DNA from: Clostridia bacterium
GTDB taxonomy: Bacteria > Bacillota > Clostridia > Oscillospirales > Acutalibacteraceae
NCBI GenBank assembly: GCA_017452785.1
Contig: JAFTLT010000009.1
Coordinates: forward strand, 62,001-126,000
DNA: 64,000 nucleotides
Direction: 5' to 3'
Of this stretch, positions 54,246 to 62,797 are shown piece by piece. The translations under genes were made by a program, and so were the position numbers. The notes under the pieces are model-generated. The model had not been told where the DNA came from. It searched no databases and saw only the letters and a program-made list of their open reading frames with translations. The first letter of the stretch is position 1. Every line of letters starts with the position of its first letter.

Positions 54246-55085
54246 ATGGATAATTTTCTTATAATCGGTGGAGATAAGCGCATGAAGGTTTTATATGAAA
54301 CCTTACTCTCAAAGGGAATAGAAGCCAGTCATATAGGCAATATGAAGGATTTATCGGCATTCAGCGACTATGATTATTATGCCAATATTATTTTGCCATT
54401 GCCTGTCAGCAAAGACGGCAGAAGGATATTTTCTTCTGACAGCAATTTTGAGCTGACTTTTGAAAAACTGACAGAACATCTCATGCCGATTCAAAAAGTT
54501 TTTGGCGGAGGATTTCACGGAAGGCTCAAAGCACTTTTTGACAATAAAAAAATTGAATACTGTGACATAATGCTGGATGAAGACTTTATAGAGGCTAATG
54601 CTTATCTCACTGCTCAGGGTGCCTTAAGGCTGCTGCTTGAAAATACAGAAGATTACATCACCGGAAAAAAGGTGCTCATTATCGGGTTCGGCAGAGTCGC
54701 AGCAGCACTTGCATCTGTGCTTAAGGCAGTGGGACTTGATGTTTACATAGCCGCACGAAGCAGTAAACAGTTGAAGAAAGCTTCGTATTTCGGTTATAAA
54801 ACGGTGAAACTCAGCAATATAGGTGCTTATATATGTTTCTTTGATTATATATTTGCTACAGTACCGTCAAAGGTATTGTCACTTTATGATATATCTTTAA
54901 TAAGGGAAGACTGTGTTTATTTTGAACTTGCCTCAGCGCCCTTTTCGGCAGATAAATCTGATTTTGACACGCAATCAAAAAAACACGTCAGCGGTGCTGC
55001 TTTACCGGGAAAATATCTGAGCACCGCCTCAGGCAAACTGATAGCGGACTATATTCTGCAGTTCATTTCCGCCAAAAAGGAGTGA
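54246..55085 (+). CDS. dpaA: Dipicolinate synthase subunit A
   Basis: Makes dipicolinic acid from a lysine-pathway intermediate for the spore core. 279 residues. N-terminal Rossmann-like region NFLIIGGDKRMKVLYETLLSKG, then a second nucleotide-binding region KVLIIGFGRVAAALASVLKAVGLDVYIAARSS (about 140-172) and DYIFATVPSKVL. The ATG at 54246 follows GGAGGAG by 4 nt; the ORF start at 54225 overlaps that site region. It ends 5 bp before the dpaB start. Confidence 0.92.
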   Translation: MDNFLIIGGDKRMKVLYETLLSKGIEASHIGNMKDLSAFSDYDYYANIILPLPVSKDGRRIFSSDSNFELTFEKLTEHLMPIQKVFGGGFHGRLKALFDNKKIEYCDIMLDEDFIEANAYLTAQGALRLLLENTEDYITGKKVLIIGFGRVAAALASVLKAVGLDVYIAARSSKQLKKASYFGYKTVKLSNIGAYICFFDYIFATVPSKVLSLYDISLIREDCVYFELASAPFSADKSDFDTQSKKHVSGAALPGKYLSTASGKLIADYILQFISAKKE

Positions 55086-55090
55086 ATCCA

Positions 55091-55663
55091 TTGAAAACAA
55101 TCACTGCAGGCTTTGCTCTGACAGGCTCTTTCTGCACCTTTGAGCGAGCCATAAAACAGATTGAATATCTTATTTCAAAAGGAGTTAACATATTACCTAT
55201 AATGTCCTTTAACGCTTCAGATATTGACACACGCTTCGGTAAGGCTGAAGATTTTGTGAGTAGGCTGGAAAAGCTAACGGGTAACAAGGTTATAAAAACA
55301 ATCGAGGATGCGGAGCCCATAGGTCCGAAAAATCTTATTGACATACTGGTTATTCTGCCGTGTACGGGAAACACTCTTGCAAAACTTGCAGCAGGCATTT
55401 ATGACACACCTGTTACTCTTGCGGCAAAGTCTCATCTTCGCAATCAGAAAAGCGTTGTTATAGGAGTTTCATCCAATGATTCTCTGAGTGCTTCTGCAAA
55501 GAATATCGGGGCACTGCTGAATTATAAGCATTACTATTTTGTGCCTATGACTCAGGATGCGCCCGAAAAAAAGCCTTTTTCTATAGTCTGCGATTTTGAA
55601 AGAGTTTATGACACAATGATGCTCGCTCTTGAGGAAAAACAGATTGAGCCTATTATATTCTGA
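55091..55663 (+). CDS. dpaB: Dipicolinate synthase subunit B
   Basis: Flavoprotein-like partner of DpaA. 190 residues: ITAGFALTGSFCTFERAIKQIEYL at the start, DILVILPCTGNTLAKLAAGIYDTPVTLAAKSHLRNQKSVVIGVSSNDSLSASAKNIG, and KKHYYFVPMTQDAPEKKP-like sequence near the end; this is the SpoVFB family. The TTG at 55091 is preferred to the GTG at 55082 because AAAGGAG then sits 7-8 nt upstream and the N-terminus becomes the family-like MKTITAGFALTGS. Marks the organism as a spore former. Confidence 0.92.
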   Translation: MKTITAGFALTGSFCTFERAIKQIEYLISKGVNILPIMSFNASDIDTRFGKAEDFVSRLEKLTGNKVIKTIEDAEPIGPKNLIDILVILPCTGNTLAKLAAGIYDTPVTLAAKSHLRNQKSVVIGVSSNDSLSASAKNIGALLNYKHYYFVPMTQDAPEKKPFSIVCDFERVYDTMMLALEEKQIEPIIF

Positions 55664-55666
55664 AAG

Positions 55667-55700
55667 AGATAACCCACCGAGTGCTGTCGGTGGGTTATCT
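55667..55700 (+). terminator. Strong hairpin between dpaB and thyX (convergent)
   Basis: AGATAACCCACCGA (55667-55680) and TCGGTGGGTTATCT (55687-55700) form a perfect 14-bp stem with a 6-nt loop. T-runs are poor on both strands, but the position suggests a shared terminator. Confidence 0.8.
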
Positions 55701-55737
55701 GCGGTTTAAATGAAAAGATAAAAAATGAAAAAGAAGT

Positions 55738-57102
55738 TTACATTCTGCTGAAAATATCTTTAATTTCTGCAGCTCTGCCACAAGTCATTTTTCCTTCGGG
55801 GCAAGCGCCGTGAACATAGCAGCTGGGGCCGTAAAGCGAGAAAAGATCAGGTGAAATTTTGCGAAGCTTTTTAAGGAAATCGTTAGCAAAAAGCTGAATT
55901 TCCCACTGTGCTCTTGTGCAGCATCGAAGACGGAAGAAAAGAAGCATTTCCCTTGCGTTCATAGTTGTTGCAATATCAAGAGTGTTACCGCTGAGCACAC
56001 AGTAGATGAGTACGTTTTCATCGTAGCCTTTAGCCTTAAGCTCTGTGTAAAGAGCTTTCATATCACTGAATGCCTCATTATAAAGGGCAAGAGCGTCACT
56101 GTCTGCTTTGAGTGTTTCGGGGATAACATAAGAATCTCTGTCTGCCTTCATAAGATTGGGAATGCAGATGCTTTGTATTCTGTGCCTTGCAAAGTGAGTC
56201 AGACAAGCAAGAGAAACCTTGTTGAATTTAACTGTGCAGTTGTAGCTTTCAAGAGCTCGTGGTCTTGATGAAGACGCCAGCTTTTCCAAAATTGTTTTTA
56301 TATTCTCTTTATCGCTCACAATTTTATTTGCAGCTGCAGGGGAGTATCCTGCCTCGATGAGGGCACTCAAGGCCACATTCTTTTCACCGTCGGGTGTATA
56401 TGCTAATATTTCGCAAAGCTCATCAGATGACTTTTCTTCATCATAGGCGAAGCCGTAATCAAGCTCGTCATTATATTTCTGACCTTTAAGATCGAAGTCA
56501 ATGAAAAGACCGGGTGCAATCTTTTTACACTGCTCAAGAAGTGAAAGACCTATTTCATATATTTCTTTTATTTTTCTGCCTCTGCCGTATATCATTGCGT
56601 TGAGCACATTTATAAGCTCTCTGCCGCCTAGGGAACAGAAAAAGTTTGAATAGAAGCAGTAAGGCAGCACAAAGCGTGCATCTTCTTTAGGAATGCCTTT
56701 ATCAGTAAGTGAGGAATATGCAGTGAAAAGCTTATCCATAACGGCAGAGTACCTTGCCTTATCTTCTTCGCACTTAAAATCGGGCACAAGATAACCGCAG
56801 TCTGAGAAATCAACATAACGTCTTGATTTAACAGTGAATGAAGCGAGTCTGAATTCAATCATAAACTGCTCCACAACAACACTGACATTTTCAAAAGCAA
56901 GATTAAAGAAGATATGCTCAATTGTTGAGGTGTGGCCTGATTTTGTGACCTTGCCGATGAGCTTGGTGTTTTTTTCTTCGTCGTGACTTCTTTCAAATAT
57001 TTCAAGAGCTGTTCCGCTCTGAGTGGAAATTCTGCCTGAAGCGGCACATACCTCCTGACCCACATCGGAACAACCTATAACAAAAGCACCGTATTTATTC
57101 AT
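55738..57102 (-). CDS. thyX: Double-domain flavin-dependent thymidylate synthase (ThyX) homologue
   Basis: 454 residues, about twice a normal ThyX of 220-250, with two ThyX-like halves. In the N-terminal half (about 1-220), GHTSTIEHIFFNLAFENVSVVVEQFMIEFRLASFTVKSRRYV corresponds to the substrate region, but RHRxxSxNxxSxR reads EFRLASFTVKSRR. In the C-terminal half (about 280-454) ARHRIQSICIPN keeps RHRxxS, and NAREMLLFFRLRCCTRAQWEIQ matches the ThyX C-terminal helix. ThyX makes dTMP using FADH2 and methylene-THF. The ATG at 57102 follows AGGAGAG; tmk lies on the other strand 550 bp away. Confidence 0.82.
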   Translation of the reverse strand: MNKYGAFVIGCSDVGQEVCAASGRISTQSGTALEIFERSHDEEKNTKLIGKVTKSGHTSTIEHIFFNLAFENVSVVVEQFMIEFRLASFTVKSRRYVDFSDCGYLVPDFKCEEDKARYSAVMDKLFTAYSSLTDKGIPKEDARFVLPYCFYSNFFCSLGGRELINVLNAMIYGRGRKIKEIYEIGLSLLEQCKKIAPGLFIDFDLKGQKYNDELDYGFAYDEEKSSDELCEILAYTPDGEKNVALSALIEAGYSPAAANKIVSDKENIKTILEKLASSSRPRALESYNCTVKFNKVSLACLTHFARHRIQSICIPNLMKADRDSYVIPETLKADSDALALYNEAFSDMKALYTELKAKGYDENVLIYCVLSGNTLDIATTMNAREMLLFFRLRCCTRAQWEIQLFANDFLKKLRKISPDLFSLYGPSCYVHGACPEGKMTCGRAAEIKDIFSRM

Positions 57103-57137
57103 AGCTATATCTCTCCTGACAATTTTCTTCACACACT

Positions 57138-57166
57138 ATTGTAATAAAAACACTGTCATTTGTCAA
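57138..57166 (-). promoter_or_regulatory. thyX promoter
   Basis: Minus strand perfect TTGACA (57166-57161), 17-bp spacer, TACAAT (57143-57138). Confidence 0.78.
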
Positions 57167-57234
57167 ATAAAACTTTTTAAAGGGGGTTGCTGCCAAATAT
57201 TACTAAAATGTAAGAACTTTTTAAGGAAAAAACA

Positions 57235-57263
57235 TTGATAAATTTATCTTTTGTTGCTATAAT
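57235..57263 (+). promoter_or_regulatory. Promoter of the cupin-tmk operon
   Basis: TTGATA (57235-57240), 17-bp spacer, perfect TATAAT (57258-57263), 32 bp before the cupin gene. Confidence 0.78.
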
Positions 57264-57295
57264 TACAAAGAATATGATAATAGGGGTAATGTGGC

Positions 57296-57643
57296 ATGAT
57301 TAAAAGAAACAGTGAAATGAAAGTAAATCTCAGAGAAAATATGCGTGGCGGTGACGGTACCGTTAAAATTACAGATATACTTGACGCAGGTGAATATAAA
57401 GGCAAGAGTCGCCTTTTAGGTGTTATTACTCTTGAAAGCGGTTGTTCAATCGGTGCTCACGTTCACGAAAACGAAGAAGAGGTCTTTTATATAATCGAGG
57501 GCACTGCGGTGTATAACGATAACGGTAAAGAAGAAATCCTTTATGAGGGTGACAGCTGCGTTTGCCTTGGCGGTCAGGAGCACTCAATTGCCAACAAAAC
57601 AGATAAGACACTCAGGCTCTTTGCTGTTATTATGACCTATTGA
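57296..57643 (+). CDS. Cupin-domain protein
   Basis: 115 residues forming one double-stranded beta-helix. Cupin motif 1 is GAHVHENEEEVFYIIEGTA (about 61-79; His and Glu metal ligands), motif 2 GDSCVCLGGQEHSIANKTD (with the last His). Such small cupins act as sugar isomerases, dioxygenases or simple ligand-binding proteins; the function here is open. First gene of an operon; tmk begins 8 bp downstream. Confidence 0.88.
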   Translation: MIKRNSEMKVNLRENMRGGDGTVKITDILDAGEYKGKSRLLGVITLESGCSIGAHVHENEEEVFYIIEGTAVYNDNGKEEILYEGDSCVCLGGQEHSIANKTDKTLRLFAVIMTY

Positions 57644-57651
57644 GGTGCATT

Positions 57652-58314
57652 ATGGGAAAAATGATTGTTATTGACGGCCTTGACGGAAGCGGTAAGGCTA
57701 CGCAGGCAGAGCTGCTTAAAAATTATCTCAAAGCAAAGGGCTGCGAAACATATACCCTTGACCTACCTTTTTATTCCGACCCGTCAAGCACACTTGTCAA
57801 GATGTATCTCGGCGGTGAGCTCGGTGACAACCCCGGCGATGTCAACGCCTATGCGGCATCTACTTTTTATGCTGCAGACAGATATGCAAGCTATAAAAAG
57901 CACTGGCAAAAAGAGTATGAGAGCAATAAAATTGTTGTTGCAAACAGGTATACAACCTCAAATGCCTGTCATCAGATGACTAAGCTGCCAAAGGAGCAGT
58001 GGGACGAATATCTTCAGTGGCTTTTTGAATTTGAATATGGCAAGCTTGGAATACCTGAGCCGGATTGTGTCATTTTTCTTGACATGCCCGTTGATATTTC
58101 ACAAAAACTGCTGTTAAAACGCTATCAGGGTGACGAAAATAAAAAGGATGTGCATGAAAGAGATGTTGAGTATCTTTTTGCATGCCACAACGCTGCAGTG
58201 TACGCTGCCGAAAAATTAGGCTGGCACAGAGTCATTTGCGGCAAAGACGGTGAACCGCTTAGCGTTGAAGATATTGCAGCACAGGTTTGCCGCATAGCAG
58301 AAAGGGAACTTTAA
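57652..58314 (+). CDS. tmk: Thymidylate kinase
   Basis: Phosphorylates dTMP to dTDP. 220 residues. P-loop VIDGLDGSGKATQAELL (5-21), DLPFY, the substrate region VANRYTTSNACHQMTKLP, and CVIFLDMPVDISQKLLLKR. The ATG at 57652 follows GAGGTG; the TTG at 57640 lies in the stop of the cupin gene. Clostridial Tmk of this type has GKATQ in place of the usual GKTTQ. Confidence 0.9.
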   Translation: MGKMIVIDGLDGSGKATQAELLKNYLKAKGCETYTLDLPFYSDPSSTLVKMYLGGELGDNPGDVNAYAASTFYAADRYASYKKHWQKEYESNKIVVANRYTTSNACHQMTKLPKEQWDEYLQWLFEFEYGKLGIPEPDCVIFLDMPVDISQKLLLKRYQGDENKKDVHERDVEYLFACHNAAVYAAEKLGWHRVICGKDGEPLSVEDIAAQVCRIAEREL

Positions 58315-58318
58315 GGTA

Positions 58319-59215
58319 ATGGCTGAACTACACGAAGTTAGACTTGAAGATAAAAAATGGATAAATGAAATTCTTTCCGAGGTTGATTTTTTTACATGTG
58401 AATATCCTTTCGGAAATGTTTTTTCCTACGGTGTCAAAATGGATATAACAGTCGGAAACATTGAAGGCTGTCTTGTAACAAAATGTGTTCAGGATGACTA
58501 TGTTATGTACTGCTGTCCGATTGGCAAGGGTAATATGAAAAAGGCTGTTGAGTTTATATTAAACGATGCAAAAAAAGACGGCAGGGATTTTGAAATTTTC
58601 GGCATCTCTCCGGACTCTGCCGAGTTTATTTCAAAAGAATTCAGCGGTGTGTTTGATATTTCACTTGAGAGAGATACTTTTGATTATATCTATCTCAGTG
58701 ATGACCTTATAAATCTCAGCGGAAAAAAATATCAGCCAAAAAGAAATCACATCTCATTTTTTATGAGAAATAATAATTGGGAATATGAAAGAATTACAAA
58801 AGAGAATATTCCTGAGTGCCTTGAAATGAGCAAGGCATGGCTCGAAGGTGCACTTGAAGAATATAAAGCAGACCTTGAAGCAGAGCTGAAAATAATCGAG
58901 AGAGTTTTTGATAACTATGATGAGCTTGGCTATGTGGGCGGTCTTCTCAGAGCTGACGGAAAAGTCATAGCGTACACAATGGGCGAAAGAATGACCGATG
59001 AAATGTTCTGCGTCCATATTGAAAAGGCTTTTTCCGATATTAGGGGAGCATATCCCATGATAAATCAGCAGTTTGTCAAAAACGAATTGTCAGAATATAA
59101 ATACATTAACCGTGAGGATGATACGGGGGCTGAAAACCTGAGAAAGGCAAAGCTCAGCTACTATCCTGCAATCCTTGCAGAGAAATATGAGGCGAAGCTG
59201 AAAAATGCTTATTAA
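58319..59215 (+). CDS. DUF2156 (LPG synthase C-terminal-like) GNAT-fold protein
   Basis: 298 residues. Family features: FTCEYPFGNVFSYG (about 24-37), DYVMYCCPIGKG, DLINLSGKKYQPKRNHISFFMRNN (about 128-151), and a C-terminal acetyltransferase-like half with YPMINQQFVKNEL and NREDDTGAENLRKAKLSYYP. Related to the domain that transfers aminoacyl groups to phosphatidylglycerol in MprF, but standalone soluble forms have no proven substrate. It starts 4 bp after tmk and overlaps the next GNAT gene by 11 bp. Confidence 0.88.
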   Translation: MAELHEVRLEDKKWINEILSEVDFFTCEYPFGNVFSYGVKMDITVGNIEGCLVTKCVQDDYVMYCCPIGKGNMKKAVEFILNDAKKDGRDFEIFGISPDSAEFISKEFSGVFDISLERDTFDYIYLSDDLINLSGKKYQPKRNHISFFMRNNNWEYERITKENIPECLEMSKAWLEGALEEYKADLEAELKIIERVFDNYDELGYVGGLLRADGKVIAYTMGERMTDEMFCVHIEKAFSDIRGAYPMINQQFVKNELSEYKYINREDDTGAENLRKAKLSYYPAILAEKYEAKLKNAY

Positions 59216-59993
59216 AGCAGATGAAAAATACATCCCGTCACTTATAAAGCTCTGGAATGAGGTTTTCGGTGACGATGAAAAATATATAAGACTTTTCTTC
59301 AAGAAACTTTATTTTTTGAGCGAGTGTTTTGCTATTATAGAAAATGAAGAAATTATAAGCGCATTTTATCTTTTAAAGTGCAGCATAAAGTACGACGGTA
59401 AAATCTATAAAGGCAGATATTTATATGCTGCGGCAACTTTGCCCACACACAGAGGCAAAGGTCTTATGTCTGCTTTGCTCAATGAGAGTATAGAATATTC
59501 ACGCAAAGAGAAGCTTGATTTTATTGCTCTTGTGCCTGCAGGTGACAGCCTTTATGACTATTACGGCAGATTCGGTTTTATAGAGTCGATGTACAAATAT
59601 AAATACTCAACCAACAGAAGCTGTGTGACACTCAGAGGATATCACGAAATTGATGAGGTCACTGGTTTTTGTAAAATCAGAAATTCGGCAGATAATATGC
59701 TTATTTACGATGATAATGGTCTCGAATACGCATTTGATTGTCTGAAATTTTCGGATAATAAGATAATTTGTGCAGGCGAGAAAAGCTATTACATCGACGG
59801 TGAGGAGCTTTTCATCGGTGATTATGAGGATAAAGACAGCGTGATGAATTTTCTCAGCTCACTGGGTGGAGAAAGAACGATTTTTTCTAACAGACCTTAT
59901 GATGATTGTGAGAAAATCAGAAACGGGATGCTGTACACTTTTAATGAGGAACTTAAAAACAAAGAAATTTATATGAATATAGCCCTTGACTAA
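59205..59993 (+). CDS. GNAT family N-acetyltransferase (Eis-like)
   Basis: 262 residues. The acetyl-CoA-binding motif A region is LYAAATLPTHRGKGLMSALLNESIEYSRKE (about 66-95), then FIALVPAGDSLYDYYGRFGFIES. The C-terminal half lacks clear catalytic signatures, and resembles the two-domain Eis/YkgA type more than a single GNAT. The start overlaps the DUF2156 gene by 11 bp. Substrate unknown. Confidence 0.85.
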   Translation: MLIKADEKYIPSLIKLWNEVFGDDEKYIRLFFKKLYFLSECFAIIENEEIISAFYLLKCSIKYDGKIYKGRYLYAAATLPTHRGKGLMSALLNESIEYSRKEKLDFIALVPAGDSLYDYYGRFGFIESMYKYKYSTNRSCVTLRGYHEIDEVTGFCKIRNSADNMLIYDDNGLEYAFDCLKFSDNKIICAGEKSYYIDGEELFIGDYEDKDSVMNFLSSLGGERTIFSNRPYDDCEKIRNGMLYTFNEELKNKEIYMNIALD

Positions 59994-60005
59994 GGAGGAA
60001 ATGTT

Positions 60006-60548
60006 ATGATTTACTGTTTTCTTGCAGACGGCTTTGAAGAACTCGAAGCAATTGCACCTATTGATATATTGAGACGTGCTCAGGTTGATGTTGTTACTGT
60101 GGGTGTAACAGGTGAAGTTATAAACGGCAGACACGGCATTAAGGTTACTGCCGATTGCACTATTGACAGCATTGAGCTGACAGATGAACTTGAAGGCATC
60201 ATTCTTCCCGGCGGACTTCCCGGAGCCACAAATCTTGAAGAAAGCTCCAAGGTGCAAAAGGCAATTGATTTTGCTGTGCAGAACGAAAAGCTGGTTTGTG
60301 CTATATGTGCTGCACCGCAGATATTAGGACATAAGGGACTTCTTAAAGGCAGAGAAGCTATTGCATATCCCGGTTTTGAAAAGGAGCTTGAAGGAGCAAG
60401 TATAAGCAGCAATTATGTTGCTGTTGACGGTAATTTCATCACAGCCAAGGGTGCAGGTGTTGCAACTGATTTTGGCCTTGAAATTGCAGCGGCACTCAAA
60501 GGCAGAGAAGTTTCCGATGAAATCAGAGCAGCTATTCAGTGCAAATGA
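60006..60548 (+). CDS. DJ-1/PfpI family protein
   Basis: 180 residues. FLADGFEELEAIAPIDILRRA at the start, GIILPGGLPGATNLEES, and the nucleophile-elbow Cys101 in CAICAAPQILGHKGLL; GNFITAKGAGVATDFGLEIA follows. This is the YajL/YhbO-like DJ-1 group, associated with protein or nucleotide deglycation and oxidative stress; which activity applies here is not clear. It ends in ATGA, overlapping the next gene. Confidence 0.9.
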   Translation: MIYCFLADGFEELEAIAPIDILRRAQVDVVTVGVTGEVINGRHGIKVTADCTIDSIELTDELEGIILPGGLPGATNLEESSKVQKAIDFAVQNEKLVCAICAAPQILGHKGLLKGREAIAYPGFEKELEGASISSNYVAVDGNFITAKGAGVATDFGLEIAAALKGREVSDEIRAAIQCK

Positions 60549-61102
60549 TAAAAAAAGACAGCTTGAGGAAAGAGCTAAAACTGAAAAGAGATTCTGTTCA
60601 CAGCAAAGCAGAGCTGAGTGAAACAATATGTTATGCGCTTTTGAAAACACAGGAGTATTTAAATTGCGAAAGTATTTTTCTCTATGCTTCTTGCGGCAGC
60701 GAAGTGAAAACTGACATCATAGCTGAAAAAGCATTTGCCGACGGCAAAAAGGTTGCTTTTCCGAAGTGCCTTGATAAAGACGGAAATATGAAGTTTTATT
60801 ATGTCAATTCTGTCAGTGAGCTTATAATCGGTTATTACGGCATTATGGCACCGCCCACCTATAATGGGGCAGGTTCGGGAAACGAAAACACGCTTTGCGT
60901 TGTGCCGGGAATAACTTTCAGTCTTGACGGGCACCGTCTCGGCTACGGAAAAGGATATTATGACCGCTTTTTAAGTGAGTTTAAGGGTGTTTCTGTAGGC
61001 TTATGCTTTAACGAATGTCTTTGTGAAGAAATTCCGACAGATAAATATGATAAAAGAGTCGATTACCTTATCACAGATAAGAGAATATTTAAATTTACAT
61101 AA
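60545..61102 (+). CDS. 5-formyltetrahydrofolate cyclo-ligase family protein
   Basis: Converts 5-formyl-THF to 5,10-methenyl-THF with ATP. 185 residues: MIKKDSLRKELKLKRDSV, FLYASCGSEVKTDIIAEKAFADGKKVAFPKC, and the ATP-binding signature CVVPGITFSLDGHRLGYGKGYYDRFLSEF (about 119-147). The ATG at 60545 overlaps the previous stop as ATGA, indicating translational coupling; a GTG 6 bp upstream is an alternative. It supplies one-carbon units to the pathway used by ThyX. Confidence 0.92.
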   Translation: MIKKDSLRKELKLKRDSVHSKAELSETICYALLKTQEYLNCESIFLYASCGSEVKTDIIAEKAFADGKKVAFPKCLDKDGNMKFYYVNSVSELIIGYYGIMAPPTYNGAGSGNENTLCVVPGITFSLDGHRLGYGKGYYDRFLSEFKGVSVGLCFNECLCEEIPTDKYDKRVDYLITDKRIFKFT

Positions 61103-61114
61103 AGGAGGAATAAT

Positions 61115-62782
61115 ATGGCTGATCGTTTCTATTCTGAGGGCTCAAAAAATAACGGCAGTGCAGGCAGCAGTTTTCCTGCAGGCACTTCACGCCCCTCATC
61201 TGTAAATCCTTATACAGCCAAAGCAAATAAGAGCTTAGGCGATTTCAGCGAAAATATTGATTCCAACAGTGTGCGACCCGGTCAGGGTGCATCGGGTACA
61301 CAAAAAAGGTTTGAGGTGCACATCAACGATTTTGACGATTTTCTCGGCATGCCTGAGCCACCGTCAACACCTGTGCCGCAAAATATTCCCCAGAGAAAGC
61401 CTTCTTCTGCTCCCTCTGCAAAAAGACCTGCACAGCCGACAGGTAAGTCACCTGTGCAAAGCGTAAGACAAAATACAGCTAAAACGGTACCTGCTGCTAA
61501 AAAAGTACCGGTCAACGCTGCAAAATCTGCACCTGTCAAGAAACTGACGGGTCTTACTTCAATGATGAAGAAGCCTGCTGCTTCGCCTAAGATAGATGTG
61601 CGGCAATCTGTTTCAGAGAAATCTGCTCCCGTTAAACCAAGAAAAAGTGCCGTTAAGAGCAGCGCATCGACTAAAAAGCATCTTTCACCTGAACAGCTTG
61701 AACGTGTCAAGGCAAAGAGAAGATATAATTTCACAAAGGGCTTACTTGCTGTTTGTGTTTGCGTTTTCTTTATTGCTATTATGACAGTTACTGCTTCAAC
61801 AATAGCAATGGAAACAATTAACGATATCCTTGTTATTGATAAGAGTGACAATATATCTGCAAACATTACCGTTGAGCAGGGCGATGAATTCATTGATGTT
61901 TTTAATAAGCTTGAGAATGCAGGCTTTATCAAACAGAAAACTCTTTGCTATATTTTCCTGATGTATAGAGAATATCAGACCGTTGATTATGAGCCCGGCA
62001 TATATTATCTTGAAAGCAATGACGGTCTTGAAGTCAACATTGAAACTATGATGGTTAAACGTTCAGGTTCAAAGGATACGGTTCGTCTTACCTTCCCTGA
62101 GGGCTGGACAATTGCACAAATCTTTGAGAAGATCGAAAAATATAATGTCTGCAGTGCAGATAAGCTCTATGCTAACCTTGATATGGTTGCCGATCAGTAT
62201 GACTTCATTAAAGAGATTAATATGAAGTCAGGCAGATACTTAAAGGCAGAGGGCTATCTTTTCCCCGACACTTATGACTTCTTTATTGATGAAGGTCCTA
62301 CGTCCGTGCTTAAAAAGCTTTTTGCAAACTTTGAAAACAGATGGACAGGTGACTACACTGCACGTATGAATGAGCTTGGAATGACAATGGATGAAATTAT
62401 CAATATTGCTGCTATGATTCAGCGTGAAGCAAAAAACACTTCACAGATGAGTGTTATTTCAAGTGTTGTTCACAACAGACTTAAAAAGTCATCAACATTC
62501 CCCACACTTGATATGAACTCTACAAGAGACTATATCACATCACTCAAGCCCTATAAGCTGTTCAGTGACTTCTATTATGAGCTTTATCTCGGCACATATA
62601 ACACCTACAGTGCTCAGGGGCTTCCTCCCGGGCCGATATGTAATCCGGGCGCTGCAGCAATCAAAGCAGCCCTTTATCCCGCACAGACAGACTACTATTT
62701 CTTTATGCACAGTCCGTCAGGTGAAATTTATCTTGCGAAAACAGCAGATGAGCATCAGGTTAACACAGAGCTCTATCTGTAA
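61115..62782 (+). CDS. mltG: Endolytic transglycosylase MltG (YceG family)
   Basis: Cuts nascent glycan strands at the membrane. 555 residues, longer than the usual 340-380 because of a Pro/Ala/Lys/Ser-rich cytoplasmic N-terminus (about 1-200). A membrane helix lies at about 209-232 (GLLAVCVCVFFIAIMTVTAS), followed by a LysM-like segment and the catalytic domain with KAEGYLFPDTYDF and Glu438 in IAAMIQREAKN; GLPPGPICNPG and DYYFFMHSPSGEIYLAKT close it. AAAGGAGG precedes the ATG. Confidence 0.93.
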   Translation: MADRFYSEGSKNNGSAGSSFPAGTSRPSSVNPYTAKANKSLGDFSENIDSNSVRPGQGASGTQKRFEVHINDFDDFLGMPEPPSTPVPQNIPQRKPSSAPSAKRPAQPTGKSPVQSVRQNTAKTVPAAKKVPVNAAKSAPVKKLTGLTSMMKKPAASPKIDVRQSVSEKSAPVKPRKSAVKSSASTKKHLSPEQLERVKAKRRYNFTKGLLAVCVCVFFIAIMTVTASTIAMETINDILVIDKSDNISANITVEQGDEFIDVFNKLENAGFIKQKTLCYIFLMYREYQTVDYEPGIYYLESNDGLEVNIETMMVKRSGSKDTVRLTFPEGWTIAQIFEKIEKYNVCSADKLYANLDMVADQYDFIKEINMKSGRYLKAEGYLFPDTYDFFIDEGPTSVLKKLFANFENRWTGDYTARMNELGMTMDEIINIAAMIQREAKNTSQMSVISSVVHNRLKKSSTFPTLDMNSTRDYITSLKPYKLFSDFYYELYLGTYNTYSAQGLPPGPICNPGAAAIKAALYPAQTDYYFFMHSPSGEIYLAKTADEHQVNTELYL

Positions 62783-62797
62783 AAATGAGGTTATTAA

